A DNA stretch of 64,000 bases from Agrobacterium tumefaciens (GCF_005221325.1 NZ_CP039888.1:2873501-2937500), one strand, 5' to 3'. Counted from the stretch's first letter, positions 44,340 through 53,633 are shown. The notes: generated from the sequence alone by a model not told the origin. Translations and numbers: made by a program.

Positions 44340-45212
44340 TCAGCCGCGCCAGAGGCCGTTTTCCCATAATTGCTTCAGCGATTGTCGATACTCCGGAAAG
44401 CGGAAATCAAAGCCGAGTTCCCTTATTTTGGCATTGGAAACGCGCTTGTTTTCGCCATAAAATGAGCGCGCCATCGGCGTCAGATCGGCGGTCTCGAAAT
44501 CCTGTTCAGCAGGGGGGACAACACCCATTAAGTCGGCCGCGAAGCTCACCACATCCTGCGGTGGGCAGGGTTCGTCGTCGGTCACGTTGAAGATGCCGCG
44601 TTCGTTCTTCAGTGCCAGAAAGGCGAGTGCCGCGCCGATATCCTCGACCCGGATACGGTTGAACACCTGATCCTTCTTCACAAGCCGTCGCGCCGTTCCC
44701 TTCTCGAAATTCATGAAGGCATTGCGTCCCGGTCCATAAATTCCGGATAGGCGCAGGATGGAAAGTGGCATATCTGCCTTCTGGGCTGTCACAGTCCAGG
44801 TGGCCTCGGCGATTACCCGTTCCACGGAGCGCGCGGAAACCGGGCGGCAGGGTGTCGTCTCGTCAACCCAGGCGCCGTGATGGTCGCCATAAACGCCGAC
44901 GGTGGAAAGGTAGGCCACCCATTTCAGATTGGGCAGGAGCCTTTTCAGATCGTCGCCAAGAAGCGCAAGCAGCGGATCGCCATCCTTGCCCGGAGCGATG
45001 GATTGCACGAGATGGGTGACCTTACCCATCGCGGCGATGAGATCGTCATCGAGATGGGCGCCGTCGAAGAGTAACGGCGTCAGGCCTGCTGCGGCAAGGT
45101 TTGCGAACTTGTCCTGGCTGCGTGTGGTGCCGCAGATACTTGCGGCTTCAGTTTTCAGCGCGTTGGCAATGGCTTTCCCCGAATATCCCGCGCCGAAAAT
45201 CATCACATGCAT
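44340..45212 (-). CDS. NAD-dependent epimerase/dehydratase (SDR, YeeZ-like)
   Basis: 290 residues. Rossmann GxGxxG at MIFGAGYSGKAI, then YLSTVGVYGDHHG, where the Ser/Tyr positions of extended SDRs appear altered, and ILRLSGIYGPGRNA. The fold and length match YeeZ-type SDRs whose substrate is unknown. It starts 3 bp after the queG stop, so it forms an operon with queG. Confidence 0.88.
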   Translation of the reverse strand: MHVMIFGAGYSGKAIANALKTEAASICGTTRSQDKFANLAAAGLTPLLFDGAHLDDDLIAAMGKVTHLVQSIAPGKDGDPLLALLGDDLKRLLPNLKWVAYLSTVGVYGDHHGAWVDETTPCRPVSARSVERVIAEATWTVTAQKADMPLSILRLSGIYGPGRNAFMNFEKGTARRLVKKDQVFNRIRVEDIGAALAFLALKNERGIFNVTDDEPCPPQDVVSFAADLMGVVPPAEQDFETADLTPMARSFYGENKRVSNAKIRELGFDFRFPEYRQSLKQLWENGLWRG

Positions 45213-45215
45213 GGT

Positions 45216-46367
45216 TCATGCCTCTGCCAGTTGCCATTCCATTTCCGCTTCCGGATCACTCTCCGGGGCGCGACCGGCAGAGTATGTACGGAATTCGTCC
45301 CTGTCCATAAGCCGCGACAAAGCCCATGCGGCCATGCCGCGCACTTCCGCAGAAGGGTCGGTCTCCGCAAGTGCCTTGCATTGCTCCACGAATTGCCGGT
45401 CGGCAGAGTTTCCCGCCGCGATGAGCACATTGCGGATTAAGCGATTGCGGCCGATGCGCTTGACGGGGGAGCCACTGAAAAAGCTGCGAAAGGCGGCATC
45501 GTCAAGCGTCAGCAGAAAGGCGATGGATGGTTCCTTCAGATCCTCGCGCGCCTGCAGCTTCATCTCGGAGGCGCTCGCCGCGAACTTGTTCCACGGACAG
45601 GCGGCAAGGCAATCGTCGCAGCCATAGATACGGTTGCCGATCATCGGCCGGAATTCGTGCGGGATCGGTCCCTTGTGCTCGATGGTGAGATAGGAGATGC
45701 AGCGGCGTGCATCCAGCTGATAGGGGGCGGGGAAGGCCGCCGTGGGACAGGCGTCGAGGCAGGCGCGGCAGGAACCGCAATGATCCTTCTCCGCCTCATC
45801 AAGACAGAGCTCGGCGGTGGTGAACATGCTGCCCAGAAACAGCCATGAGCCATGGGTGCGGCTGACCAGATTGGTGTGCTTGCCCTGCCAGCCAAGACCG
45901 GCGGCGGCGGCAAGCGGCTTTTCCATCACTGGCGCGGTATCGACAAAGACCTTCACATCCTCACCGGCGCGGGCGGCAAAGCGCGTGGCGATTTCCTTCA
46001 GCCGCCCCTTGATGATGTCATGGTAATCGCGGTTGCGGGCATAGACCGAAATGGCCGCCTTGTCCGGTTTCGAAAGCAGGCCGCGCGGGTCTTCGTCCGG
46101 ACCGTAATTGAGGCCGAACATGACGATGGAGCGCACATCGCCCCAAAGCGTTTTTGGCTCCGCCCGACGCGCCTCGGTTTCCTCCATCCACGCCATGGTG
46201 CCGTGGTAGCCATTGTCGAGAAATTGCCGCAGCCGCTCCGGTGCGAGCGGAATGCTGTCGGGCGCCGTGATGCGACACAGATCGAAGCCGAGCGAAAGCG
46301 CCTCCTGACGAACGAAATCCGTCAGTTTGCGTGCGCGTATCCGCTGCTTGTCGCTGGCAACGTCGAT
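45216..46367 (-). CDS. queG: Epoxyqueuosine reductase
   Basis: 383 residues if the AUC start at 46367 is used. QueG fold: cobalamin-binding N-half with SIVMFGLNYGPDEDP, then two 4Fe-4S sites CGSCRACLDACPTAA and YGCDDCLAACPWNKF, and a HEAT-like C-terminal. It reduces epoxyqueuosine in tRNA to queuosine. The first in-frame ATG (46196) begins at MAWMEETEARR, losing 57 residues (including LGFDLCRIT and FLDNGYHGT) that match the family N-terminus. No ATG, GTG or TTG lies between a stop and this point. AUC at 46367 is placed 7 bases after GGGAGA. Confidence 0.85.
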   Translation of the reverse strand: MDVASDKQRIRARKLTDFVRQEALSLGFDLCRITAPDSIPLAPERLRQFLDNGYHGTMAWMEETEARRAEPKTLWGDVRSIVMFGLNYGPDEDPRGLLSKPDKAAISVYARNRDYHDIIKGRLKEIATRFAARAGEDVKVFVDTAPVMEKPLAAAAGLGWQGKHTNLVSRTHGSWLFLGSMFTTAELCLDEAEKDHCGSCRACLDACPTAAFPAPYQLDARRCISYLTIEHKGPIPHEFRPMIGNRIYGCDDCLAACPWNKFAASASEMKLQAREDLKEPSIAFLLTLDDAAFRSFFSGSPVKRIGRNRLIRNVLIAAGNSADRQFVEQCKALAETDPSAEVRGMAAWALSRLMDRDEFRTYSAGRAPESDPEAEMEWQLAEA

Positions 46368-46497
46368 GGTCGTTTCTCCCGAGGCTTATTCTGCGGCATA
46401 TATAGTGCATGTCGCCCGAAAGTGTGCAGCGGTTTCGGGAAAACGACATGCTTTAAATACAGCCGCACGCCGCAGCAAATAACCGGAAGGCCGGACC

Positions 46498-47190
46498 TCA
46501 GAAATCCAGATCGGCGTAGTGGGAAGAGGGGGCAAGACGTGGAATGCGTTCGCTGAGAAACGGCCGGAAGGAGGGCCGGGATTTCAGCCGCTGGTACCAT
46601 TCCTTGGCAATAGGCGCTTCAAGCCAGTTGATCTCGCCGAGATAATCCAGCACCGAAACGGCGGCAGCCGCAGCAAGATCAGCATAGCTCAACCGATCGC
46701 CGGCAAGCCAGGTGCGGGAACCGGCAAGCCATTCCAGATATTTGATGTGCTGGCGGATATTGTTGCGGGCGGTGCGCAGCAGCTTGGAATCCGGCGGCCC
46801 GCCACCCTGTGCCGCGGTCATCTGCAATTTATAGACCCTTTCGCGCACCAGCGGCCGGGTCACGTCATTTTCCATCTTCTGCAGAAACCACTCCGTCAGG
46901 CGGCGGATTTCCGCGCGCTGAAACGGGTCTTCCGCCAGAAGCCGCCGGTCGCGCTTCAAAACCCCATGCGTTTCGTCAAGAAATTCGGCCAGCACGTAAG
47001 GCCCGCTGAGGGAGCGCATATTGTCATCGAGATAGACCGGCAGGGTGCCGGCCGGATTGAGCGCCAGAAACTCCCGCCGTCTTTCCCACGGCTGCTCCTC
47101 CACGAGATCGGTCTGGAACCCGTATTCTGCAAGGATCAGACGAACGAACCGGGATGCGGTCGACATCGGGGAGTGATAGAGAGTTGGCAT
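46498..47190 (-). CDS. Glutathione S-transferase
   Basis: 230 residues. Thioredoxin-like N-domain with MPTLYHSPMSTASRFVRLILAEYG (Ser in the G-site), FLALNPAGTLPVYLDD (cis-Pro) and LSGPYVLAEFLDETHG, then the helical C-domain with RTWLAGDRLSYADLAAAAAVSVLDYLG. Likely a beta- or theta-class detoxification enzyme; substrate unknown. Not in an operon with queG: 130 bp separate them. Confidence 0.92.
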   Translation of the reverse strand: MPTLYHSPMSTASRFVRLILAEYGFQTDLVEEQPWERRREFLALNPAGTLPVYLDDNMRSLSGPYVLAEFLDETHGVLKRDRRLLAEDPFQRAEIRRLTEWFLQKMENDVTRPLVRERVYKLQMTAAQGGGPPDSKLLRTARNNIRQHIKYLEWLAGSRTWLAGDRLSYADLAAAAAVSVLDYLGEINWLEAPIAKEWYQRLKSRPSFRPFLSERIPRLAPSSHYADLDF

Positions 47191-47349
47191 CGGTACTCAA
47201 TTTTTACGATTGGTTGTCATGATCGGCATTTGCCGGAAAACTTTTTCAGTTTCGCTTCATCAAGACGCTATAAGAGCTTGGCTACTTTAAAACAAGTTTA
47301 ACGCAATTGCTTTCCATTCACGCTTTCCCCCTGAAAAGAAGGATACCTC

Positions 47350-48156
47350 ATGGGTGACCAATCGATCATCAGCGCGCTTCTGCTGGGCATTATCGAGGGT
47401 CTGACGGAGTTTATTCCCGTTTCCTCCACGGCGCATGTGCTGCTGGCCGGGCATTTCCTTGGCTTCAAGTCGCCGGGCAACACTTTCGCCGTTCTCATCC
47501 AGCTCGGTGCGATCCTCGCGATCCTTCTTGTTTATTTTCAAAAGCTTGTATCGATCGCCGTGGCGATGCCGACCAGTGCCAAGGCGCGCCGTTTCGTGCT
47601 TGCGGTTCTCGTCGCCTTCCTGCCGGCGGCGGTGATCGGCGCTCTCGCCCATGACTTCATCAAGACGGTGCTGTTCGAAACGCCGATGCTCATTTGCGTC
47701 GTGTTGATCATCGGTGGCTTCATTTTGCTCGCGGTCGACCGCATGCCATTAAAGCCGAAATATACCGACATCATGGACTACCCGCCGTCTCTCGCCTTCA
47801 AGATCGGTCTTTTCCAGTGCCTTGCGATGATTCCCGGGACCTCGCGGTCCGGCGCCACCATTGTCGGAGCGCTGCTGATGGGCACGGACAAGCGTTCCGC
47901 CGCTGAATTTTCGTTTTTTCTGGCGATGCCGACGATGCTCGGCGCGTTTGTGCTCGATCTCTACAAAAACCGTGATGCGCTGAGCTTTGATGACAGTGCC
48001 CTGATTGCCGTGGGCTTCATCGCTGCCTTCGTTTCCGGCCTCTTCGTCGTGCGCTCGCTGCTGGATTTCGTATCGCGACGTGGATTTGCGCCCTTCGCCT
48101 GGTGGCGTATCGTCATTGGTGCGCTGGGTCTTGTCGCGCTTCTGGTTATCGGCTGA
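47350..48156 (+). CDS. uppP: Undecaprenyl-diphosphatase
   Basis: 268 residues, about eight membrane helices. Catalytic motifs: [19 protein letters not shown] near the start, and [36 protein letters not shown]. It recycles the undecaprenyl carrier for peptidoglycan, and its loss or excess alters bacitracin sensitivity. AGAAGGA precedes the ATG. A long bidirectional terminator follows. Confidence 0.96.
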   Translation: MGDQSIISALLLGIIEGLTEFIPVSSTAHVLLAGHFLGFKSPGNTFAVLIQLGAILAILLVYFQKLVSIAVAMPTSAKARRFVLAVLVAFLPAAVIGALAHDFIKTVLFETPMLICVVLIIGGFILLAVDRMPLKPKYTDIMDYPPSLAFKIGLFQCLAMIPGTSRSGATIVGALLMGTDKRSAAEFSFFLAMPTMLGAFVLDLYKNRDALSFDDSALIAVGFIAAFVSGLFVVRSLLDFVSRRGFAPFAWWRIVIGALGLVALLVIG

Positions 48157-48181
48157 GCCGAATTTTCATATCGAACCGAAA

Positions 48182-48220
48182 AACAAAAAGCGCCCCGGAG
48201 AACCGGCGGCGCTTTTTGTT
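48182..48220. terminator. Bidirectional terminator between uppP and a small exported protein
   Basis: AACAAAAAGCGCC (48182-48194) and GGCGCTTTTTGTT (48208-48220) are perfect 13-base complements, with T-runs on both strands. Confidence 0.9.
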
Positions 48221-48239
48221 TGAAACCTGTAAAGGCCGA

Positions 48240-48395
48240 TCAGTTGGCGCTGATCGAAGCCGTTGCGCAGGGGTCGACGCCATAGGCGGGAGCGCAACCG
48301 CTCTTGCCTGCCGCAACCGTTCCCGGCGCCATGAAAGAACCCGCCAGAACCACCAAAGCCGCACACGCAAAAAAGAGTGCGATAGATCTGCCCAT
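48240..48395 (-). CDS. Small exported protein with Cys pair, function unknown
   Basis: 51 residues from MGRSIALFFACAALVVLAGS, a signal peptide. The mature part is GKSGCAPAYGVDPCATASISAN or so: about 22 residues with two Cys that may form a disulfide. The longer reading from 48434 adds a non-signal N-terminus. A shared bidirectional terminator follows its stop at 48240. AAAGGC lies 9 bases upstream. No family recognised; easily missed because it is short. Confidence 0.6.
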   Translation of the reverse strand: MGRSIALFFACAALVVLAGSFMAPGTVAAGKSGCAPAYGVDPCATASISAN

Positions 48396-48744
48396 TTTAT
48401 GATTGCCTTTCAGACGTTCGTTCGCGCGGATCATGCCGCCGTGTGTGAATTGAGGGTTCGGGATATGTTTGGAATGTGGCGAATATCAATAAAGCAGCTT
48501 GTTGAATACCGGGTTAATGCGAAGTCTTTTCCACAGTTGCGCTTGTGCCACGCTTGCGTGCCGAGACCGCACGGACGTTAACTTTTCCCCGGCCTTCCAA
48601 CTCCGCCGTCGCCCAGTCTGCACCTCCCCCGTAGTTGAGGGGGAAATGCACGAATAGCGGTTTGGTTGCAATTGAATTGCACCAAAACAAAAAGCGGGAA
48701 TGGCTCCCGCTTTCATTTAAATCATTGACGCTACAGGTCGGCCT
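48396..48744. other. Intergenic region between the small exported protein and the NDUFA9-like gene
   Basis: 349 bp with no convincing gene. It holds a TCCCCC-GTAGTTGA-GGGGGA hairpin (48625-48644) of the type often repeated between rhizobial genes, and the terminator at 48691-48713. The 76-codon frame at 48486-48716 on the minus strand lacks a ribosome site and is probably not coding. Confidence 0.55.
48691..48713 (-). terminator. Terminator of the NDUFA9-like gene
   Basis: AAAGCGGGA (48691-48699) and TCCCGCTTT (48705-48713). On the minus strand the hairpin is followed by TTTTTGTTTTGG. Confidence 0.85.
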
Positions 48745-49725
48745 TCAGGCAGCCTTGCCCGCATTCGAGAACTGGCCGTGCGGACGATACTGCACCATAT
48801 AGGACGGCAGAACCGAAGCGACACGAACGGGGGTGATGCCGATGCCTTCCAGCGTCAGGCCGTTCTTTTCTGCCTCAGCGGAAACGACATTGTCCTTTTT
48901 CAGCATGGTCACCTGATCGGGCGTCAGGGGCGGCGCAATCAGCGGCACCAGCGATGCGAGCTTGCCGATCATCGAGGCCACGCCGAAGGGCAGGTTGACG
49001 AAGGAACGCTCGCGATAGGTCGCGGCTAGAACGGCCTCGAGACAGTCACGGAAGGTCATGACATCAGGGCCGCCGAGTTCATAAATTGCGCCGGGCTTAA
49101 GCTTGCCATCGACGCTGCGCGCGACGGCTTCAGATACATCCTCGACATAAACAGGCTGGAATTTTGTTTTTCCGCCGCCGATCAACGGCAGGAACGGCAG
49201 GTTGCGGGCCATCTTGGCGAACTTGTTGAAGAAATCATCTTCCGGTCCGAAAATGATCGACGGACGCAGGATCACGGCGCCGGGCAGCACGGCATGGATG
49301 GCGGCTTCGGCACGGCCCTTGGTACGGCCATAACCGGTCTTCGAATTGGCGTCTGCACCGATGGCGGAAATATGCGTCAGCGTGGCGCCGGCGTCGCGGG
49401 CCGCTTCGGCAATGGCTTTCGCGCCGAATTCCTGCACGGCATCAAAAGTGTTGCGGCCGCTTTCCGCCAGGATGCCGACGCAATTGACCACATGATCCGC
49501 GTCTTCAACGGCTTTTACGATGGAGTCGCGATAACGCAGGTTGGCCTGGGCGAAGGAAATTTGGCCGACATTGCCAAGCGGCTGCAGAAAGCCGGCAAGA
49601 TCGGGGCGGCGCACGGCGACGCGGATGCGATAACCGCGCTTGGCGAGCATTCTCACGACGTGCCGCCCGACAAAACCCGAACCGCCGAAAACGGTGACGA
49701 GGGGTGGAAGGTTGGCCAAGGTCAT
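48745..49725 (-). CDS. NAD(P)-binding SDR-like protein, complex I NDUFA9 family
   Basis: 326 residues from MTLANLPPLVTVFGGSGFVGRHVVRML. Atypical SDR: GGSGFVG cofactor loop, GILAESGRNTFDAVQ, THISAIGADANSKTGYGRTKGRAEAAI, and VILRPSIIFGPEDDFFNKF. Alphaproteobacterial members relate to the NDUFA9 accessory subunit of respiratory complex I and to ubiquinone-binding SDRs. The reading from 49830 adds 35 basic residues and is less likely. GGAGCC precedes the ATG. Confidence 0.88.
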   Translation of the reverse strand: MTLANLPPLVTVFGGSGFVGRHVVRMLAKRGYRIRVAVRRPDLAGFLQPLGNVGQISFAQANLRYRDSIVKAVEDADHVVNCVGILAESGRNTFDAVQEFGAKAIAEAARDAGATLTHISAIGADANSKTGYGRTKGRAEAAIHAVLPGAVILRPSIIFGPEDDFFNKFAKMARNLPFLPLIGGGKTKFQPVYVEDVSEAVARSVDGKLKPGAIYELGGPDVMTFRDCLEAVLAATYRERSFVNLPFGVASMIGKLASLVPLIAPPLTPDQVTMLKKDNVVSAEAEKNGLTLEGIGITPVRVASVLPSYMVQYRPHGQFSNAGKAA

Positions 49726-49846
49726 GGGAGGCTCCTCAGAAGCTGTCGATAAAGCGTTTTTCAGTCTCTTAGCCCAAAGCCGCGCGCGCGTGAAGAGAGG
49801 TTGTCGCAAGGCCTGAGGCAAGTTTGGCAAATGCGGTTGACGACCG

Positions 49847-50134
49847 TCAAATTCCTTCGACGATCATCATCTCCGCATCCGCGACTTCCTGGCGGATTTT
49901 GGCGGCCGCCTGGTATTCGGGAGAATTATAGCAATCGATGGCGTGCTGTACCGACGGAAATTCGATGACCACGTTTCGCGCGCGCGCCTTGCCTTCCAAC
50001 TCGGTCACCGAACCGCCGCGTGCCAGAAAATTGGCGCCGAACCGCTCAAAAGCCGGCTTTGCCGTGGTGACATAGTCCTTGTAGCGCTCGCTGTCGCGCA
50101 CATCGACGCGGGCGATCCAATATCCCTTGGGCAT
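49847..50134 (-). CDS. DUF1330 family protein
   Basis: 95 residues. The motif pattern PKGYWIARVDVRDSERYKDYVTTAKPAFERFGANFLARGG and ARNVVIEFPSVQHAIDCYNSPEYQAA is the DUF1330 (dimeric ferredoxin-like, Dabb-related) family. Function unknown; related folds act as monooxygenase- or heme-like stress proteins. The ATG has GGAGGAG. It is separated from pyrF upstream by 20 bp, same strand. Confidence 0.92.
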   Translation of the reverse strand: MPKGYWIARVDVRDSERYKDYVTTAKPAFERFGANFLARGGSVTELEGKARARNVVIEFPSVQHAIDCYNSPEYQAAAKIRQEVADAEMMIVEGI

Positions 50135-50154
50135 GTCGTCTCCTCCAGTTACCG

Positions 50155-50862
50155 TTACTGATTGGCCGGAAAGCTGGCGCGCAGCATATCGTCCAGAATG
50201 GCGCGAGCCGCCGCTTTCGGGTCTTCTGCCCTGACGATGGGGCGGGCGACGACCAGATGGCTCGAACCGGCCTTGATGGCGTCATAGGGCGTCATCACAC
50301 GCTTCTGATCGCCGAGATCGGCGCCGGCCGGGCGAATGCCGGGGGTGACCACGGCAAGGTCGGGGCCGAGAATTTCGCGCACGGCGGTCGATTCTTCCGC
50401 CGAACAGACGATGCCGCCCATGCTCGCCTCGCGCGCCTGTTCCGCCCGGCGCAACACCAGCGAACGGGCGTCGGAGGCGTAACCGGCTTCGGCGAGATCG
50501 CTGTCATCCATGGAGGTCAGCACGGTGACGCCCAATAGGCAAAGGCCGGAGCCTTCCGCCGCCTTGACGGCAGCGCGCATGGCTTTGGGATAGGCATGCA
50601 GGGTCAGCATCGACATGCCCATGCGGGCGATATTTTCGACACCGGATGCGACGGTATTGTCGATATCGAGCAGCTTCATGTCGAGAAAGACCTTCTTGCC
50701 GCTCTGGACAAGATCACGCGCGAATTCGAGACCGCCGGCAAATACGAGCTGATAGCCGATCTTGTAGAAGAGAACCTCGTCGCCGATTTTCGACACGATG
50801 TCTTCGGCCTGCTGCACAGTCGGAACATCGAGCCCGATGATGAGTTTTTCGCGCGCGGTCAT
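50155..50862 (-). CDS. pyrF: Orotidine 5'-phosphate decarboxylase
   Basis: 235 residues from [23 protein letters not shown]. The catalytic cluster [13 protein letters not shown] contains the Asp-Lys-Asp set, and [38 protein letters not shown] is the phosphate-binding end of the barrel. It makes UMP, the last pyrimidine step. The start is taken at 50862; the frame to 50922 includes residues of the previous gene. Four bases separate it from that gene, so they are co-transcribed. Confidence 0.97.
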   Translation of the reverse strand: MTAREKLIIGLDVPTVQQAEDIVSKIGDEVLFYKIGYQLVFAGGLEFARDLVQSGKKVFLDMKLLDIDNTVASGVENIARMGMSMLTLHAYPKAMRAAVKAAEGSGLCLLGVTVLTSMDDSDLAEAGYASDARSLVLRRAEQAREASMGGIVCSAEESTAVREILGPDLAVVTPGIRPAGADLGDQKRVMTPYDAIKAGSSHLVVARPIVRAEDPKAAARAILDDMLRASFPANQ

Positions 50863-50866
50863 TGTC

Positions 50867-51463
50867 TTATCCCTGCCATGTTTCCATTGCCGTCCAGTCG
50901 CATGTGGGGGACGCGGCTGCAAGTGAAAACTCGGCGATGGAAAAGCGGAAAAGATTGCCGCCGCCCGGCGGCTGGTCCTTGGTGCGGCTGATGCCGCAGC
51001 CCTCGACGTGGCATTTCAGAAGTGTGCCCACACCGCCATGGCCGACAAAGGCGATCGGCTGCCATGGGTCATGCCGGTCGAGAACGGCTTTGACAGCCCC
51101 GACGATCCGCGCCTGCGCATCGATTGCCCGCTCCCAGCCGTGAAAACTCTCCTTAGGGTGAGAGAAGAACCAGTCCGCCGCCTTCTCGAATTCCGGCGGC
51201 GGCAGGAAACCAGTGGCGGACCGGTCGTTTTCATGCATCGCCTCGATGATCTCTATCTCCGCGCCCGATGTCTCGGCAAGAATACGGGCGGTTTCGATCG
51301 CCTTGGTTTCGGCGCTGGAAACGATGCGCTGCAATGCCTTCGCCCAGGGGAGGCGGCTCGCCTCGCGCGCCCGTTCAGCACCCCTTTCCGAAAGCCCCCA
51401 TTCCGGGACGGGAACTGCCGGATCGATCTTGACCTGGGGATGGGTGATGTAGAGCGCATGCAT
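50867..51463 (-). CDS. Histidine-phosphatase (phosphoglycerate mutase-like) protein with altered active site
   Basis: 198 residues from [20 protein letters not shown]. The RHG motif of the histidine-phosphatase superfamily reads THPQV, so the nucleophile His is kept but the first Arg is Thr. [16 protein letters not shown] carries Lys where the second Arg is usual, while the second His is kept in [12 protein letters not shown]. It may be weakly active or regulatory. It lies directly before pyrF in an operon. Substrate unknown. Confidence 0.8.
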   Translation of the reverse strand: MHALYITHPQVKIDPAVPVPEWGLSERGAERAREASRLPWAKALQRIVSSAETKAIETARILAETSGAEIEIIEAMHENDRSATGFLPPPEFEKAADWFFSHPKESFHGWERAIDAQARIVGAVKAVLDRHDPWQPIAFVGHGGVGTLLKCHVEGCGISRTKDQPPGGGNLFRFSIAEFSLAAASPTCDWTAMETWQG

Positions 51464-51558
51464 GAAACCGATCCTCAAAGGCAATGGAAAGGGCAAACCA
51501 ACACCCTAACCATCCGTCACGACCGGGAAATGACGGTCTTACCCATTCTGTCGAGTGG

Positions 51559-52152
51559 TCAGGCCCGCGTATAGGTCCACAATTGCGCTGGCGGAATATT
51601 GCGCACGATGAAATCGAAATGGCGGATATGGTAGAGGTGCGGCTGCGCGACGATCGGGGAAATCGGACCGTAGGATATCTGCACCACGGGTCGGCCGTGC
51701 GGCACGCGCTTCAGCAATTCGTCGAGAAGCTTGATGCGGGCAGCCATCGGAAAATTCAGCATCGGCACGGCGGAAATAACGCTGTCGAACATCTGACCCT
51801 TGTGCTCGCCAAGGGTCGCATCGAGATCGAAGGCGTCACCATTGACGAAGTTGACGCCCGGATAACTTCTTAGCAGCTGATGGTAGAAATCGGTTGAATA
51901 TTCGATGGCTGTCAGGTTCTCCGGCTTGATGCCGCGCGCCAGAATGGCCTTGGTTATGACGCCGGTGCCGGGACCGAGTTCCAGAACCGGCAGGCCGGAA
52001 TGGGGATTGATGACACTCGCCATTTTTTTTGCGGTGATGGACGATGTCGGGACAATGGCGCCGACTTTTTTCGGCTGGCTGACCATGCCTTTGAAAAAGC
52101 GGATTTCTTCTTCAAATTTTTGTTCAAGGCGTTGCTTCAGGTTAAGTGCCAT
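51559..52152 (-). CDS. pmtA: Phosphatidylethanolamine N-methyltransferase
   Basis: 197 residues from MALNLKQRLEQKFEEEIRFFKGM, the Agrobacterium/Sinorhizobium PmtA type. SAM site VLELGPGTGVITKAIL, and VNGDAFDLDATL, then SAVPMLNFPMAARIKLLDELLKRVPHGRPVVQISYGP. It makes three methylations of PE to phosphatidylcholine, a lipid needed for full virulence in A. tumefaciens. The longer frame from 52227 is unsupported. GAGGGG lies 7 bases upstream. Confidence 0.96.
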   Translation of the reverse strand: MALNLKQRLEQKFEEEIRFFKGMVSQPKKVGAIVPTSSITAKKMASVINPHSGLPVLELGPGTGVITKAILARGIKPENLTAIEYSTDFYHQLLRSYPGVNFVNGDAFDLDATLGEHKGQMFDSVISAVPMLNFPMAARIKLLDELLKRVPHGRPVVQISYGPISPIVAQPHLYHIRHFDFIVRNIPPAQLWTYTRA

Positions 52153-52288
52153 AATTCCCCTCGGATACATTTTGGTCATTGTCAAAAAACGGTTACGTAC
52201 TGTTGATCCCATTTGGCGCAAAAACAAGGCAAAATGTCGTAACTGGAAAAATTCGGTTATCGTTTGAAACGCGCGATAACCGAATCAA

Positions 52289-52322
52289 AAAAACGCCGAG
52301 GGAGCGATCCACCGGCGTTTTT
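52289..52322. terminator. Bidirectional terminator between pmtA and dnaN
   Basis: AAAAACGCCG (52289-52298) and CGGCGTTTTT (52313-52322). T-runs on both strands; it mainly ends dnaN on the minus strand. Confidence 0.88.
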
Positions 52323-52348
52323 GTTTGAATTGGCAAAAAACAGCCGTT

Positions 52349-53467
52349 TTAAACGCGCATCGGCATCAGAACATACAGTGCATCGTCGCCGGCGGTATCG
52401 CGTACCAGCGTCGGCGAACCCGCATCCGCCAGCAGAAAAATCGCATCCTCGCCGGAAAGCTGCGACGTGATGTCGAGGAGGTATTTGGCATTGAAGCCGA
52501 TTTCCATCGAATCATTATCGTAACCAACGGCCACTTCTTCGGTAGCACTTCCCGAATCGGGATTGTTGACGGTCAGCGTCAACTGGCCGTCAGTTAGCGC
52601 CAGCTTCACGGCGCGGCCGCGCTCGGACGAAATCGTCGAAACACGGTCCACGGCCCGGGCGAAGGTCTGGCAATCGACGCGCATTTCCTTGTCGTTGCCG
52701 GTCGGGATCACGCGCTGGTAGTCGGGGAAGGTGCCGTCGATCAGCTTCGAGGTCAGCACGACCGAGCCGATGGCCAGGCGGATCTTCGCATCCGAGACTT
52801 CGACTGTGACTTCCAGTTCCGGATTGTCCATCAGCTTCTGCAGTTCACCGACGGTCTTGCGCGGAATAATGATGCCCGGCATGCCTTCGGAGCCGGAGGG
52901 CGCATCCACATCGGCGCGCGCCAGGCGGTGGCCGTCCGTAGCGACGGCGCGCAGCTTCAGCTCGCCATTGCTTTCGATGGTGTGGAAGAAAATGCCGTTC
53001 AGGTAATAACGTGTCTCTTCGGTCGAAATCGCAAACTGCGTCCGGTCGATCAGCATCTTCAGATCGGTCGCCTTCAGTTTGAAGGTGTGACTGAAGGTGC
53101 CGGCGGTCAGGTCAGGGAAATCCGCTTCCGGCAGGCATTGCAGCGAGAATTTCGAGCGGCCGGAGGCAACGGTCATGGAGGAGCCGTCCGGGTTGGTGGC
53201 CAGAAGCACTTCGGAACCATCCGGCAGCTTGCGCACGATTTCGTAAAGCAGGTGCGCCGGAACGGTCGTAGCGCCCGCCTGTTCCACCATGGCTGGTGTC
53301 GCTTCGGTGATTTCGAGATCGAGGTCGGTCGCCTTCATGTCCAGATTGGCGCCGGAGGCGCGCAGCAGCACGTTGGACAGGATCGGGATCGTGTTGCGAC
53401 GCTCGACAACCCGGTGGACGTGGTTCAGCGATTTCAGAAGGTTCGACCGCTCAAGAGTAATACGCAT
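52349..53467 (-). CDS. dnaN: DNA polymerase III beta sliding clamp
   Basis: 372 residues from MRITLERSNLLKSLNHVHRVVERRNTIPILSNVLL, the conserved start. Three similar domains form the clamp ring: residues 1-120, 130-250 and 255-372, ending with VLMPMRV, the typical C-terminus with the MPM(R/K) ending. The start is at 53467. It is divergent from rsmI by 265 bp and not beside dnaA in this window. A DnaA-box-like 9-mer lies in the spacer. Confidence 0.98.
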   Translation of the reverse strand: MRITLERSNLLKSLNHVHRVVERRNTIPILSNVLLRASGANLDMKATDLDLEITEATPAMVEQAGATTVPAHLLYEIVRKLPDGSEVLLATNPDGSSMTVASGRSKFSLQCLPEADFPDLTAGTFSHTFKLKATDLKMLIDRTQFAISTEETRYYLNGIFFHTIESNGELKLRAVATDGHRLARADVDAPSGSEGMPGIIIPRKTVGELQKLMDNPELEVTVEVSDAKIRLAIGSVVLTSKLIDGTFPDYQRVIPTGNDKEMRVDCQTFARAVDRVSTISSERGRAVKLALTDGQLTLTVNNPDSGSATEEVAVGYDNDSMEIGFNAKYLLDITSQLSGEDAIFLLADAGSPTLVRDTAGDDALYVLMPMRV

Positions 53468-53589
53468 GGACGCTACCGCTTTCAACCGTTGCGAACCGGC
53501 CACCGCCGGATCGGCAAGAAGAGTCTTCACCGGCAAAAAGCCGGACAATGTGGACGGGCAAAATGGCAGAGTTATTGCAGAAAATGCAA

Positions 53590-53614
53590 GAGCCGAGTGC
53601 ATCTGCCTCGGCTC
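53590..53614. repeat. Hairpin in the dnaN-rsmI divergent spacer
   Basis: GAGCCGAG (53590-53597) and CTCGGCTC (53607-53614) with a nine-base loop, followed on the plus strand by ATTTTG. No gene ends here, so it is a leader or regulatory structure rather than an ordinary terminator. Confidence 0.5.
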
Positions 53615-53633
53615 ATTTTGCTGCTATACAACA

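Noticed and set aside
45216..46196. queG starting at ATG 46196
   Set aside because: It drops 57 residues that match the QueG N-terminal domain and has no ribosome site; AUC at 46367 is better placed.
48486..48716. 76-codon minus-strand frame in the gene-free region
   Set aside because: No ribosome site, overlaps a terminator and a hairpin, with composition unlike coding DNA.
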